This document shows positions 43,801-51,600 of a DNA stretch of 64,000 bases, piece by piece. Made by a program: the position numbers and the translations under genes. Within the stretch, counting starts at the first letter, position 1. Every line of letters begins with the position of its first letter. A model generated the notes under the pieces. The model searched no databases, was not told where the DNA came from, and saw nothing but the letters and a program-made list of their open reading frames with translations. Source of the DNA: Andalucia godoyi (taxonomy: Eukaryota; Discoba; Jakobea; Jakobida; Andaluciidae); the NCBI GenBank assembly GCA_009859145.1, contig VRVR01000008.1, positions 257,494-321,493 of the forward strand, given 5' to 3'.

Positions 43801-46376
43801 AAGAATGTGCTGAGAAACGTGCACAGACTCTCGAGCACACCACTGGTAAGATTTTCAAAAATCTTCTCCAATCTTGTTGGGGAAAAGCACTGCAAAAGCC
43901 GACACGCCAAATCATGCAGTTTGGATAATGACGTGGAAGCTGCTTTCTGAGTCTCGGCAGGCAAAGAAGACAGACTAGAAGACGAGAACCTCGAGACTTG
44001 CGTGAGAGTTACCACAAGGATTGTTTCAATCCCGAAATCGGTTCCCATGCTCGCGAGAATATCCCTCAGAAAAGAAGAAAGAGAAGAAGAAGACGCTGGT
44101 GATGGCGCTGGTGACGGTGAAGAAGAAGATGACGGCGAGGATGGAGAAGAAAAAGATGAAGAGGAAGACTGCGGAAACACCGACGACAAAAGAAAATCGA
44201 AACACAAATCGGCAGTGGAACTCCCAATCGAGAGACCATGAAAGCCATTGTCTTCAGCAGAAACTGTGGTGGAGAATTCCAGATGAGACAGCAAACGGCA
44301 AATGGCCCTCGATCCGAGCCAGGAGGACAAGCGACGAAGCCAAAAGCGGGACCAGTCACTGCCCATAGTCGAAATGCCAAAGCATCGCAATGCAGCCACA
44401 GCACTGCAAACCTGCAAATGATCGTGAGCCGTGGCCAGAATGTGTAGCAACACATCAGCATACTGCGAAAAGACCAGCGGCACATTCCATTCCGCACGCA
44501 GCGCCATGGACGAGAGCGTTCGAAATGGCTGAACAGTCAACTCTGGAAATGGAGGGCAAGTTTTGAAGGTGATCTTCTTCACTGCAGTCAGAAGAGTTGA
44601 GAAAGAACTGGAAAGCGACTTCAGCGGAGGAACAACAGAGTGCAAATTCGCCAACGACCGCTCGCCCTCATCAACATCCAGTTCATCGATAGCAACCAGA
44701 TTCGGAAAGTGCGTAGCAAACAGGGTAAATCGGTATTCAAACAAAAACAACCACATATGATTCTGAGACTGCTTCCAGAATGGGTTTCCATACATGGAAA
44801 GCCGGCGTATCTTGCTTGCAATTGGTTGCAAAGCCCGAGATACCTGCGATGACGACGTCAACTTGTTGCCGGAAATGTCCAGCACTGACAATACTGAGTC
44901 TCGGGGGCATAAACCTGTGACTTTGGCAATTTCATTGCAACGCACTGACAATGTCTGCAAATGAGGCAACGACACCAGCAGTTCCCCAAAGTCGAGGCTT
45001 TTCAATTTGCAACCATCCAACTTCAACGATCGCAGCAAACTCAAAGAGTACAAACCAGAGCTCTCCAGTTCGGAGATGGAGGTCAACGACAAATCCAACT
45101 CTTGAGCATCTGCTTCGATTGCCGTTCCTTTCTTCCGTATTTGCATCAAGTTCTTTGATTTGTCACGACTGACCATATTCATTGCTTCCGGTACATCTTT
45201 GTATGCCTTGCTTCGTTCTGCAATTTTTTCCGTCAGCGGCGCAGGCTGCACCCCCAGAACGGCAGCGAGGTCGTCTGCTCGTTTTTCCGTGACGTTTTCG
45301 TAGTCATCCACGGCAATAGCCCCAAGAATGGAAGACATTCCGTCAAGCAATGAAACGTCTTCAAGAACCATGGACAGCAGTTTCGCCAGACTTTTGTACC
45401 GCAATTCGCGCGCCTGTGTTTGCACTCTGCTGGACGAGACAACCCCTCGAGCATGGAGGTCCAACAGCACGCAGCAATCGTCAACCGCCATCCAGTATAA
45501 TCCGTACTCGAACAGAGACTGGGCTCTGTTCAACAGCAAGGCACAATCCTTCTCTGTCAACGACAAAAGCGTGGGCTCGCCGTGGAGCTGCAAATTCGAA
45601 CGAGACAACACGGATTCTGGGCCTGCGGCATCCCCAGCATGCACATCCACTTCTTTTCCTACCAAATCCAGCATCAGACTCAGTTGACACACATCAAACA
45701 GGGACGCTGAGTTCCGCATCACATCAACTTCATTTCCGATCAGGCCGTTCTCACACAGCGCAACACAACACATCAAATTATGATACACCTTCTTGGCTTC
45801 CGATTCGGCGTCTGCGACAAACTGCACAAGAGTATTTGTTTTCTTCGACAATATCCTGATTACGGACTTGTCAACCTGGGTATCGATTTCCGAGTAGGCA
45901 AGCAGCACCGGTTTCCCCTTGTTATCCAGATCTCGGATTTCCAGACCGCCGTATGTCAACACCAGGCGTTTCTTCTTTGACTTACCCTTACCCTTGTCTT
46001 TCTCAACAGAATACTCGGGAAAGGGAGACGACGCCGTTCCGGAATTGGAGAACAGCCTCAAGTCTGAAAAAACCAGCACCTCAGTCATCGAAGCCTTTGC
46101 CTCTTTTCCCTGTTCCGTAACATCGTCTTGATGCCGAGCGACGTAATGCGCTGCCAAGTCTCGAACAATTGACAGGACATCATCGTCCACACGCAGCTTG
46201 ACGACCGCAGCGCCTTCCGATTTGCGTGCTTGAGCGTAATCCATCAGCTGCTTCTTATTCGTCGACTCTGCAAATTCCACGCGTTCATTCTGAGCAACGC
46301 TGCTCAAATATTCAAGGACTCGCAAAGGAACATCTGCCGTCCGAATCACAGAAGATCGAGACCCTCCGTTGCCCAT
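34857..46376 (-). CDS. Giant unrecognised protein: myristoylation-type start, PH-like, TPR-like, LRR, helical repeats (3839 aa)
   Basis: One uninterrupted 11.5-kb frame. I do not recognise the family. The ATG at 46374-46376 gives MGNGGSRSS, with Gly2 and Ser6 as in N-myristoylation signals; the frame reaches 46400 only through GTG. Residues 97-205 look PH-like: beta strands around a Lys run, RLVLTYGGLEIRDL, then a final helix (SEAKKVYHNLMCCVAL). Residues 275-345 are helical and TPR-like (LLNRAQSLFEYGLYWMAVDD). Residues 425-575 hold SDS22-type LRRs and a cap (SMYGNPFWKQSQ, NLVAIDELDV). A Ser/Pro-rich linker near 740-775 leads into about 2900 residues of Leu/Ser-rich helices resembling HEAT/ARM repeats. 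The last ~130 residues are disordered (Pro, Gln, Ser). No kinase, GTPase or transmembrane signature was seen. A membrane-linked scaffold is inference. Confidence 0.85.
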   Translation of the reverse strand: MGNGGSRSSVIRTADVPLRVLEYLSSVAQNERVEFAESTNKKQLMDYAQARKSEGAAVVKLRVDDDVLSIVRDLAAHYVARHQDDVTEQGKEAKASMTEVLVFSDLRLFSNSGTASSPFPEYSVEKDKGKGKSKKKRLVLTYGGLEIRDLDNKGKPVLLAYSEIDTQVDKSVIRILSKKTNTLVQFVADAESEAKKVYHNLMCCVALCENGLIGNEVDVMRNSASLFDVCQLSLMLDLVGKEVDVHAGDAAGPESVLSRSNLQLHGEPTLLSLTEKDCALLLNRAQSLFEYGLYWMAVDDCCVLLDLHARGVVSSSRVQTQARELRYKSLAKLLSMVLEDVSLLDGMSSILGAIAVDDYENVTEKRADDLAAVLGVQPAPLTEKIAERSKAYKDVPEAMNMVSRDKSKNLMQIRKKGTAIEADAQELDLSLTSISELESSGLYSLSLLRSLKLDGCKLKSLDFGELLVSLPHLQTLSVRCNEIAKVTGLCPRDSVLSVLDISGNKLTSSSQVSRALQPIASKIRRLSMYGNPFWKQSQNHMWLFLFEYRFTLFATHFPNLVAIDELDVDEGERSLANLHSVVPPLKSLSSSFSTLLTAVKKITFKTCPPFPELTVQPFRTLSSMALRAEWNVPLVFSQYADVLLHILATAHDHLQVCSAVAALRCFGISTMGSDWSRFWLRRLSSWLGSRAICRLLSHLEFSTTVSAEDNGFHGLSIGSSTADLCFDFLLSSVFPQSSSSSFSSPSSPSSSSSPSPAPSPASSSSLSSFLRDILASMGTDFGIETILVVTLTQVSRFSSSSLSSLPAETQKAASTSLSKLHDLACRLLQCFSPTRLEKIFENLTSGVLESLCTFLSTFLSSDDLLFVSSVCVFLSLQPFFKKLGLESVVKKSWCSSNVLESILKRMASSKQSTSDAAAGLLSMLLDFSDDVSMHIGGDTDSLLNLLSRARINPDNSIARLLAAYFSRSVLTPSTWRASLSSSSSSAVLLKGNWASLASALQLCAMSHRCALDADRDVLLCSAMMVLEISQSIVNNDVVIWSPRALESLLVSVDIKSVMTLSLECLSILGQKYWSTLDFVTALTSVDVSRFFPLLGIRVDRMFIDEEIGCRFGFSTEFCCPDKPTNLPSTPTSSSSSSSSGSKTPSAGGPRSLLAATPRSAAPATPRASSKLKTLLRAFWKDRVLDYYSLASAFLESAAKNPHSRRRIRNAIWSAAVLDDLSLNVDDMEKVMSLVRPVSCLMAELELGDRGSCMTPALCSSIRLLSWAYMYNVHSKTEFPDHHRVLKLCVSYVEFYRQMLMTGIATVDEEASADSSLDIVLAVIRVCATTGVPSLHDAAEALSRGLVSMHGRGIAVRVVEALSAVMESQTQSVHLQFLLTEDDMTSQFLSVMLSFLFTRCSAAVSVFSHLIKDTAVKERILNHLKGVLRSDDIVSVVDCLSPVFVSAKDTSGLLFLLALNDDSEVVFSRLSSFLGVDSIVDNTFLSMMHGRRTELWETWCRIRDLWCPVIETALAGQDSGLQELALSFLAAYVSQGGLLNALPACNLWSSLVKYLDSHPSPLVSEMCLHPCFFEHSQSHADVIHVSKVLDSLRGILERPWDLQSPIVSIVFLRTCKLLESGKVDTTESDLRKLDGYLCSAFRSVLPLPQGMSDVFGLRLDILLQLTQQVIKIIGRDILSNGYELCSQDVLATLTELLSMDAFCGRVSSVVSLLGRFSEAHFFAFVPVMTSKLQQILQKGGLQQDPAVCGVILASISYCLRIVDDMAGLSSKSWLGELLSVVLNVPHSFWTSCQSEDVGLYGKSSLAHAFLQDDRSYNDFSSIRMSHPQEILEQLLRLDEMAVVSVVLGSPAYSRLLLSDFSKNTFSRAFFSKIFGCPEGARDLASRIVKAVSNFCTDSDFSSDARCETVISLSRALSWLWSYWSRSEAEPSEIRPGVVDPIVGATKYLVLQILKVDTSSGQFALDISATCFRQVMCIVLDLCLMLLSGQSHLHTRYAPLLEFSAQTFRDASRGLLLCGPDLVLCGYVEKLFSLPFFSSADLRAMTPGFNPSLLYDAAFVCAAKNASSFEFVVLWTSLMRLFASFDDAELMFKDHGRVFGLLSVLLKDPSFTSMVSDVLPFACRVSHLRSHHHALCSSLSWNDCLELLRCRLADADALVLCRLSLQQIPFTSEEILLTIRCPELLQSVTSLAFHVACSAPKLWQVSDSHLGKVVDHFCQMLIRGVHASCRTPWFTLRSNLGFEAGLCASDAELFATAFEVSADPGTLYLLLQKMMSADPLFISYFISYGGDARFFSSLSSLPDSGSMLIATIGPCILNILQLLLPKLNKEEFAYNLNDALVRKILSVIDVVSAAEGRELLVSMLTSVAPASLMSQTRAFLFRNCLRFVMELIDPLNRFFSCITSSAREGSPKRGGRDSLDLSPSNPRDSLLSRNFMIDMVSDEASVLREIQSVVMTNLLVPGYAQLDLALGLLSSSTKFLALSEDPSLDIQEFIDVTESAWRSHQGKPGGVASDDIKVEVRLSLSQEDIRVSVVAVNIPVAVQFSSFLQFYLVLCRLAPDVVLPFLLSSEVLEALPFSQQLEVVMSLDSVLTSSAEHVALAIARFGIGKVISLLHSADDSSHLSKSFSMTVVSVAEKVFSNASVSFSSLSSDDVSRVFEFCLTLLSSTSMNLSAPERSLVLRTSTCVVNAVRSSDSVGFARDTLYRLCEMFLSSMIVDMWTLFSSSIAIDMLELVSQSLAFVHENGRKCVLPAPLLKSDHETALWEAICSGSGAGAGSASVVLSPSSSVLNKQDVLLMSVEIASQLLTYRLSDHSVVVRCCQSGKFSQAIVCSESVPTLVPVLQSCFSSLENAEREVFINQVVVPSGLGAKLISMIRSSATASSLRDIFSMMDHIFRDSRRSIIVSEQDILRALANTTVLLPSSADSIVIDESLRFTQICLDNVRIGLAAVFPVGPVFGSAVTSEESSVPVSTFCSTVLPSLISFFFAPDRSVGLRTRAVALIVRIIRRSTVLKDCFQRIASSTGEQDLIEVFETFARTSDISMLEFLVVVFCLPAHTRSLSKYRLSGFTDELLKFASTSSDRKRTLALLHVWCQHVGVMLAEEDLIKIMDSLAGLLVDSHLSEVWTSVLELIVSICSVDQMRSSSTLFDSSLSMSLLSAASDALVGNIQLTSRIVSLVAKGRPTRSAGFAQLCRRLLDNSRLVLDSGKELVHAEALFRILIDVCESLVTNKDYEHMCAATVTLFLDWIEMNPDVCSGSAFAIFPAVVAFVSRFVRAGHSELLRGHPLRNFLTGVQQAASNHASAAYTMCALMALVQAQLSPDTKSLLSILGEHIARQSFDPWMMPTVLKYLEQHAGAYLAGGLPTSPVGQLERSQVSRLSDLMNLLQVLDLDAESFACVGKLLVVADIDDIIHVLSRHECFIPLFFKIAHDFPVLVLRLSQAFVSAVIPVEVPDGLADSLWDASYVASRPLPELFFSSMCWTGLEQSIATVQSWSRTTLDAVEQFFVDALILVLYSVCPHVALRGACTPPIPIGCASLAIDVLLLEPGIVASYWIMHFDGLPELSRIRKIVFKELLMSSVLELLQSFVHKDGPDHLSFARFEPRYSSIVERILLSVSPDRRSSVLSVDESDADASDLAVSLRFLRLFSALCETFAAFRVAAIQASALDIFAGILSLECSPALHAAVFDSAVIICVGNASSSSFVLGSLLSYHKKLTERTSRPSVQPPTSRRGSAERQSLGMLEMPCELPAPQPQQQPSQMSRENRSRRPTDSLEQAADAESSSPPTSGSEDVFSPNVSASQSVDDLQSAPPSRKSPVIPRIPFIRILPASSASDDQLNSP

Positions 46377-46970
46377 TGTCGAATTGCTTGAAAAAATCAC
46401 ACGATCAGAAAACTCTCCTTACCCAATCTTACAAACACCCCTCCACGTCACGAAACAGCGACAACAAAAATGTGAAATTTAACAGAAGAATAGAGCTGAG
46501 GAAGAGAAGATAACAAACAAATAAATAAAATGATGAGGAATGATAAAGGGAAAAATAAACAGCAACACAACAAAAACATCAAAACAGCCAAAACAGGAAG
46601 AAAAAGGTGAAAATTCATCATCAATAAAAAATACAAACACAAAAGCCAATGATTAGTAATAATGCGGAAGCCCGACAAGTCGGGAAACCCGGGAAAGCCT
46701 CTCTGATCGCTCTGCACGAATCAGCAAGGAAAAAGGAGCCTTCCAGCATCACTTGATTGTGCGGGAATTTTTTTGTCGCTCCTCTTTCCCCGCTCCTTTC
46801 ATTTCCCCCGCATCCCGCAGTGCTTTTATCCCGACAGAAAAAACGAAAAGCACTTTTCGATTCAGCAACAGCATTGAGGGAGCAGCCGGATCCCGATTCT
46901 CTTCAATTTTAATATTTAAAATTTATTTTAAAAAAGAGAGCGTCCAGCCGACAACATTTTGCTTTTGCAC
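46377..46970. promoter_or_regulatory. Divergent region, giant gene / TPR-like gene
   Basis: 594 bp between divergent ATGs. The giant-gene half (46440-46650) is strongly A-rich on the plus strand. The other half has T/C-rich stretches and an AATATTTAAAATTTATTTTAA-type segment at 46911-46931, about 40 bp before the TPR-gene ATG. No gene seen. Confidence 0.45.
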
Positions 46971-48299
46971 ATGAGCTCAGTTGCTCTGCTTGAAGAGCAG
47001 TATCTGCTGGAGCGTGAAGAGATCCGGTGCCGCATTCATTCGCAGTTCCATTCTGAAATCTTACCCGTGGGCGAAAGATGCCAAAACACGCTTGTGCAGC
47101 AGATGACGGGTGAGCTGCAAGCTCTGGCATCCGAGTACAGCCAAAAGATTGTTGTGTCCCCGGAGCTGCAAACGGAAATCGACAGTGCGATAGCTGTTGG
47201 TAACGTAGGTTTGCTTCGGACTGCATTCTGTAATTGTGAAGTGCTTCTTGGCAAACACCATGTGAAGACCCTGGATGTGCTGTCTGGGCTGATTGACGCC
47301 TATGCGGATGACAAGGAACACCAAAAAGTTTTACAGCTTCAGAATGACTTAAGAAATCGGCGGGTTCGCTTGCTGGGAGAGCACCATCCATTGACCGTTC
47401 GATCGCTCTTTGATATTTCTGTGGCGCGTGAAAATGCATGCGACATCGAGGGGTCACTCGATTTCGCGAAGCAGTTCGTGGATCTTTCGAAGCCTCGGTC
47501 TGGATTGCAGAACGAAGCGCATACATTTCGGGGCTTTGCGAGGATGATTCGACTGGCGTTCGAGCTTTTTCTGGAAGAAGAAGCACTGGAGCATGTGGAT
47601 GATTTGCAGCGGTATGCAGAAGAAAGAAGGTCGTCCTTGGAGGCGATGGCAGAGTATCGAGCGGCCTTACGTGAGGCTGCCATTGTTTTGGAAAAGACGA
47701 CCCAAGATGATGATCCAGCTGCATTGCAGTCCATAGAAGACATCTATCGACGACTAGTATCTGCAGAAGAATGTCAGGATACCATTGTGAGCGACGACTG
47801 TGCGTTGGCACACGCGGATTTGGGAATATTCATTTTCCAACAGCCTGGTCGATGGCGGGAGGCGTTGCCGTTCTTGGAGAAGAGTGTTTCGTTGTATTCG
47901 GCGATCGGATTGTATGGTCAACAGGAAGTTGATCCGTCCGCCATGAGCGCGCTGTTTCATCTGTGGAACTGTCTCATTGCCCTGCATTCATGGGAGAGCG
48001 CAGTGATTCATCTTCGAACCTTCATTCAATTGCTACAGAATGAGAATGCGAGGAAAATGCAATCGCATAGCAGCATTGCGGAAGGCGAAGACGAAGACGA
48101 CGTGGACCTTGACTTGGACTTGGAGAATGCAAGAATATGCCTGGCGGATTCATTGCGCTCTCTGGGATACCAAACCGAGGCCCGCCAATTGTACACCGGA
48201 GTCCTTGATTCTCTCCAGCGCAGCCCTGTTTCCGATGAAAACCTCGTTGACCTGCTGAATCGTGTCCGCAGCGCTTGCGATGCACTCCAACAATGCTAA
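46971..48299 (+). CDS. TPR-like helical-repeat protein
   Basis: 442 residues from ATG 46971 (upstream frame only via TTG). All-helical with tetratricopeptide-type units, for example TLDVLSGLIDAYADDKEHQK, TVRSLFDISVARENACDIEG and ENARICLADSLRSLGYQTEA. The GEHHPLTVRSL motif is the kinesin-light-chain/NB-ARC style of TPR. An acidic stretch (EGEDEDDVDLDLDLE) lies near 372-386. There is no signal peptide, membrane segment or catalytic motif. It is probably a cytosolic protein-protein interaction adaptor; the partner is unknown. It is followed at 381 bp by the TOG-domain gene on the same strand, but the spacing argues for independent transcription. Confidence 0.8.
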   Translation: MSSVALLEEQYLLEREEIRCRIHSQFHSEILPVGERCQNTLVQQMTGELQALASEYSQKIVVSPELQTEIDSAIAVGNVGLLRTAFCNCEVLLGKHHVKTLDVLSGLIDAYADDKEHQKVLQLQNDLRNRRVRLLGEHHPLTVRSLFDISVARENACDIEGSLDFAKQFVDLSKPRSGLQNEAHTFRGFARMIRLAFELFLEEEALEHVDDLQRYAEERRSSLEAMAEYRAALREAAIVLEKTTQDDDPAALQSIEDIYRRLVSAEECQDTIVSDDCALAHADLGIFIFQQPGRWREALPFLEKSVSLYSAIGLYGQQEVDPSAMSALFHLWNCLIALHSWESAVIHLRTFIQLLQNENARKMQSHSSIAEGEDEDDVDLDLDLENARICLADSLRSLGYQTEARQLYTGVLDSLQRSPVSDENLVDLLNRVRSACDALQQC

Positions 48300-48680
48300 T
48301 TGGCTCTAGTTGGTGCTTCCCCTCCTCCTCCCCCTCCTAGCATCACTTGAGTGCACGCAGATCTACTTGGCAGAGCGTCTCCCTCTCTGCTGTCCAAACG
48401 ACCCTTTGGCGCCGCCTTGTCGGAAATTGCCATTTTGATTTGCGTGCTTTCCTTCTTCTTCTCTTCCTTGGTTGGTTTTTCATTTCTTTCAATTTCATTG
48501 AGAGATAGATAAACTATTATCATTGTTATTCGGGTTCTCTCCCATCTGATGAAGCACTGTTCGTCACGTACAGTATTATAGTTCCTGGCCATTTTAACAT
48601 TCAATAGTGTTTCCTCCCTCCTTCTGCTTTGTCTTCTTGTTTCCACGGTAAACCTGTTGTCCTTGTTGTAAATAGTCATA
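48300..48680. other. Spacer upstream of TOGARAM1-like gene
   Basis: 381 bp between two genes on the same strand, holding the 3' end of the TPR gene and the promoter of the TOG gene. It is CT-rich early on (TCCCCCTCC) and becomes A/T-richer. No gene or repeat of note. Confidence 0.5.
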
Positions 48681-51600
48681 ATGGACGCAGAGACTCTGAT
48701 CCAAGCTCTTCACGATCCATCTTCGTTTGTCCGAACCGAAGCGCTTCAGCAACTGCGTGATACGCGGTCATTCAGCCCGAATTTTCTGAATGAACGGCTC
48801 GTTCGTGCGGTGTTTTCCTGTGTTTCAGATACTCAATGGACCGTGTCTCTTGCCTCGCTTCAGGCACTCCTGACGTTTGTGAATGTGGAGTCGTCGTCGA
48901 TCAGATCCACTCTGGAAGAAGATTTTATCTTTGAAGTCCTCAAGTCATTTTGCCAGTCTCGAACATCCGTTCGAAAAACAGGAGCAGATCTGTTGCTCTC
49001 GTGGGCTCGGATCCGGCAGGAACGGTGGAGGTTGTTGTTGCAAAACACCCTGAACGTTCTTGGAGATGACCAAATCGACTTTAGGATACGGTCCGAATGC
49101 TGCAATTTTGTGGCGCAGATTATGGATCAGATTCCAAAGAGCGAGAACTTCATGGACATCCGCGCGTCCGCGTTGGCAACACTAAAGGCTGCTTCCAAGG
49201 ACATGCACCCTGCGATCGCCGATGCTGCGTCAGCTGCGCTTTCGTTGATTGGCCTATCGTCTTCTCCACTTGCCATTTCTCACTCTCAGTCTCAGTTTCA
49301 GTCTCAGTCTCAATCTCAATCTCAATCCAACAGTACCAAGATACACGAGTTTGCGGGAGAAGATCAGGCACTTCCGGGTCGAAGAAGAGTCGAACGCAGT
49401 CCGGAGCTGCAGAATGTTATCAACGACTTGCAGAATTCGGACCAAACATCATGGAAATGCCGCTCGTCTCTCATCGACAAATTATATTACATGTTATCTG
49501 GCACCATGCCCGAAGATGGATCGTCCCTACCGTCTCCAACTATGGGATTGGATAGTGTCATGGTAGGGGACGTGCATCAGCTCGTTTCTGCCCTGGCTCC
49601 GCTCGTTCATGATGCAAACTTCAAGATTTCGTTGACAACAATGCACATCATGGGGGTCATTGCATCAAAGTATACAGCCCAGGATGATAATTCGCTTTTG
49701 GGGCAGCTCATCGATATACTTGCAGAGAAATGGAGCGACAACAAGGTCGTTGTGAGGCATACCGTCTCGCGGACTATCTCCAGAATTGCATCCTCTGGTT
49801 CGTTTCCGATTTCAAATGTCATCACGCTCTTGCTGAAACGATCCGTTTCTGACCCCTTGCAGTCTCCCGATAGGTCACTCGCATCTTGGAGAATCAGAGA
49901 AGAGTCTCTAAATATGGTTATTTGGTGTTTATTGTCCGTGAAGCCGCTGACCGTTGATTTTGGGACAATTGCACTTGCTTTTGTTCAGGCACTTCGGGAT
50001 GCCCGGCCGAAGGTCAAGTTTGTCGCTCTTGAGGGTCTTGCAGTTCTGCACTGGATTCGAAAGGATGCCGTCGACGCTGTTCTCAGCACAATGCACGGTG
50101 AGGAGTTTGAGCTGGTTTCCGAGAGGCTGCAGCATCAAGACATTCCGCTGGTAACGCCAGACGGAAATGTTGAGCATAAACTACTCGCGAACAATGCCGG
50201 ACCCGCGAGACCCGATTCTGTTGCGGATGATGCTCGTAATCGATCGCGAGTACAATCTGCTGCTGGAAGCACCTCTCGGCTTCCTGCCGCCGTTCGATCG
50301 TTTCCGTGGGAAAACATGCCGTCGACGACATCCAATAGGATCCGCTCCGTCAAAGTGTCAGACAGTTTACCTGACCAACCCCAGTTGGAGGAGAAACAGC
50401 GATTTCATGCCTTTGTTCCAGTTTCTCCTCTCGGAAGCTCTGATTTCCCGTCCCCAAAGTCACTCTCCCCGTCGAGATCACCGATGTCTCTGTCGTCTTC
50501 GCAGTCGTCGAAAATCTCGTTGTGGCTCCCTGGTGGTTCGGTGGAAATTGTCGACTCGACGTCCAACGGACAACTGTTTAGTGATACTGGATCGCTGCAC
50601 GCCCAACATGAAGAGGATTTATTTTATGGCAGAAGGCGTGGTGGTGGAGCATCGAGCGCTACCCGTCGGCTTGCTGTGGATGATGCAGCGAATGATCGAT
50701 TGTCTCCCTACGATGTTGTTGAGATGCGTGCTTCGCAAGAAGACCTCGAGGATGTGTCCGTACTGCCCCGCAATTCAGACCCCGCTGTTGGAGATAGATT
50801 GAAACTCTTGAAACAGAAGCGCCGCCGCTATGGATCCACGACTCCTGGGCTGTATGATGCAACAGAAACAGCAGCGGAGAGTAGAGGGTCCGTCTCGCCG
50901 TCGTTTGACCGAGGGCGAGCTGGATACTCGGATCTGTCGGATTTCTCAGAGAGAAAAAAGGAAAGCGACATTTTGTTTCCATCGATTGCCCGTGACAGAG
51001 ATTCAGCTGGAAGAGATCCCACGGTGGTCGTTGAACCTCCTTCGACCGCTGCCACGCCGTCGGCGGCGTCAAGGCGGCGTCCGCGTCCAGGGTCCATGCC
51101 TTCTCTTGGAGATGGCCGCGATTCTGTTGTTTCGGAAGACCTGCAGCAAGAAGCGATAACCACAACCCCTGCACGATCCTTTCGGGCTGCCACTGCAGCA
51201 TCATCTTCAATTGCTGCGTCTTCCTCTTCCGGGACTGCGGTGGCATCTGTGGTATCCTCCGTTTCTCCAAACCGCAGAACTGCGGTGGAAACTGCGGCTC
51301 GGCCCATGGAAGAAATCACTACTGGGGACTTGCTGCCGATTTCTGGAAACGTCGTGACGGAATTCAACAAAGCCCTGGAACTCCTGAAGAGCGCTCTTTG
51401 GTCAGACATTTACCGTGCTACAAATGTTGTTCGTCAGGCTGTTGTTCACCATCACGATAATGACTCGTTGTTTGCTGTTAGCAAACTGCATCCGCTTGTT
51501 CTCACTCTTCTGAGTAACGTGGACAATTTACGGTCTTCGATTTCGAAGAATTCGATTGTCTGCATCGGGGAGATGTTCCGTTTTCTTTCCAGGGGATCGA

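Noticed and set aside
43204-43950. 248-codon plus-strand frame, one of many within 34.9-46.4 kb
   Set aside because: All are antisense to the uninterrupted 3839-codon frame and have composition expected of a Ser/Leu-rich gene read backwards.
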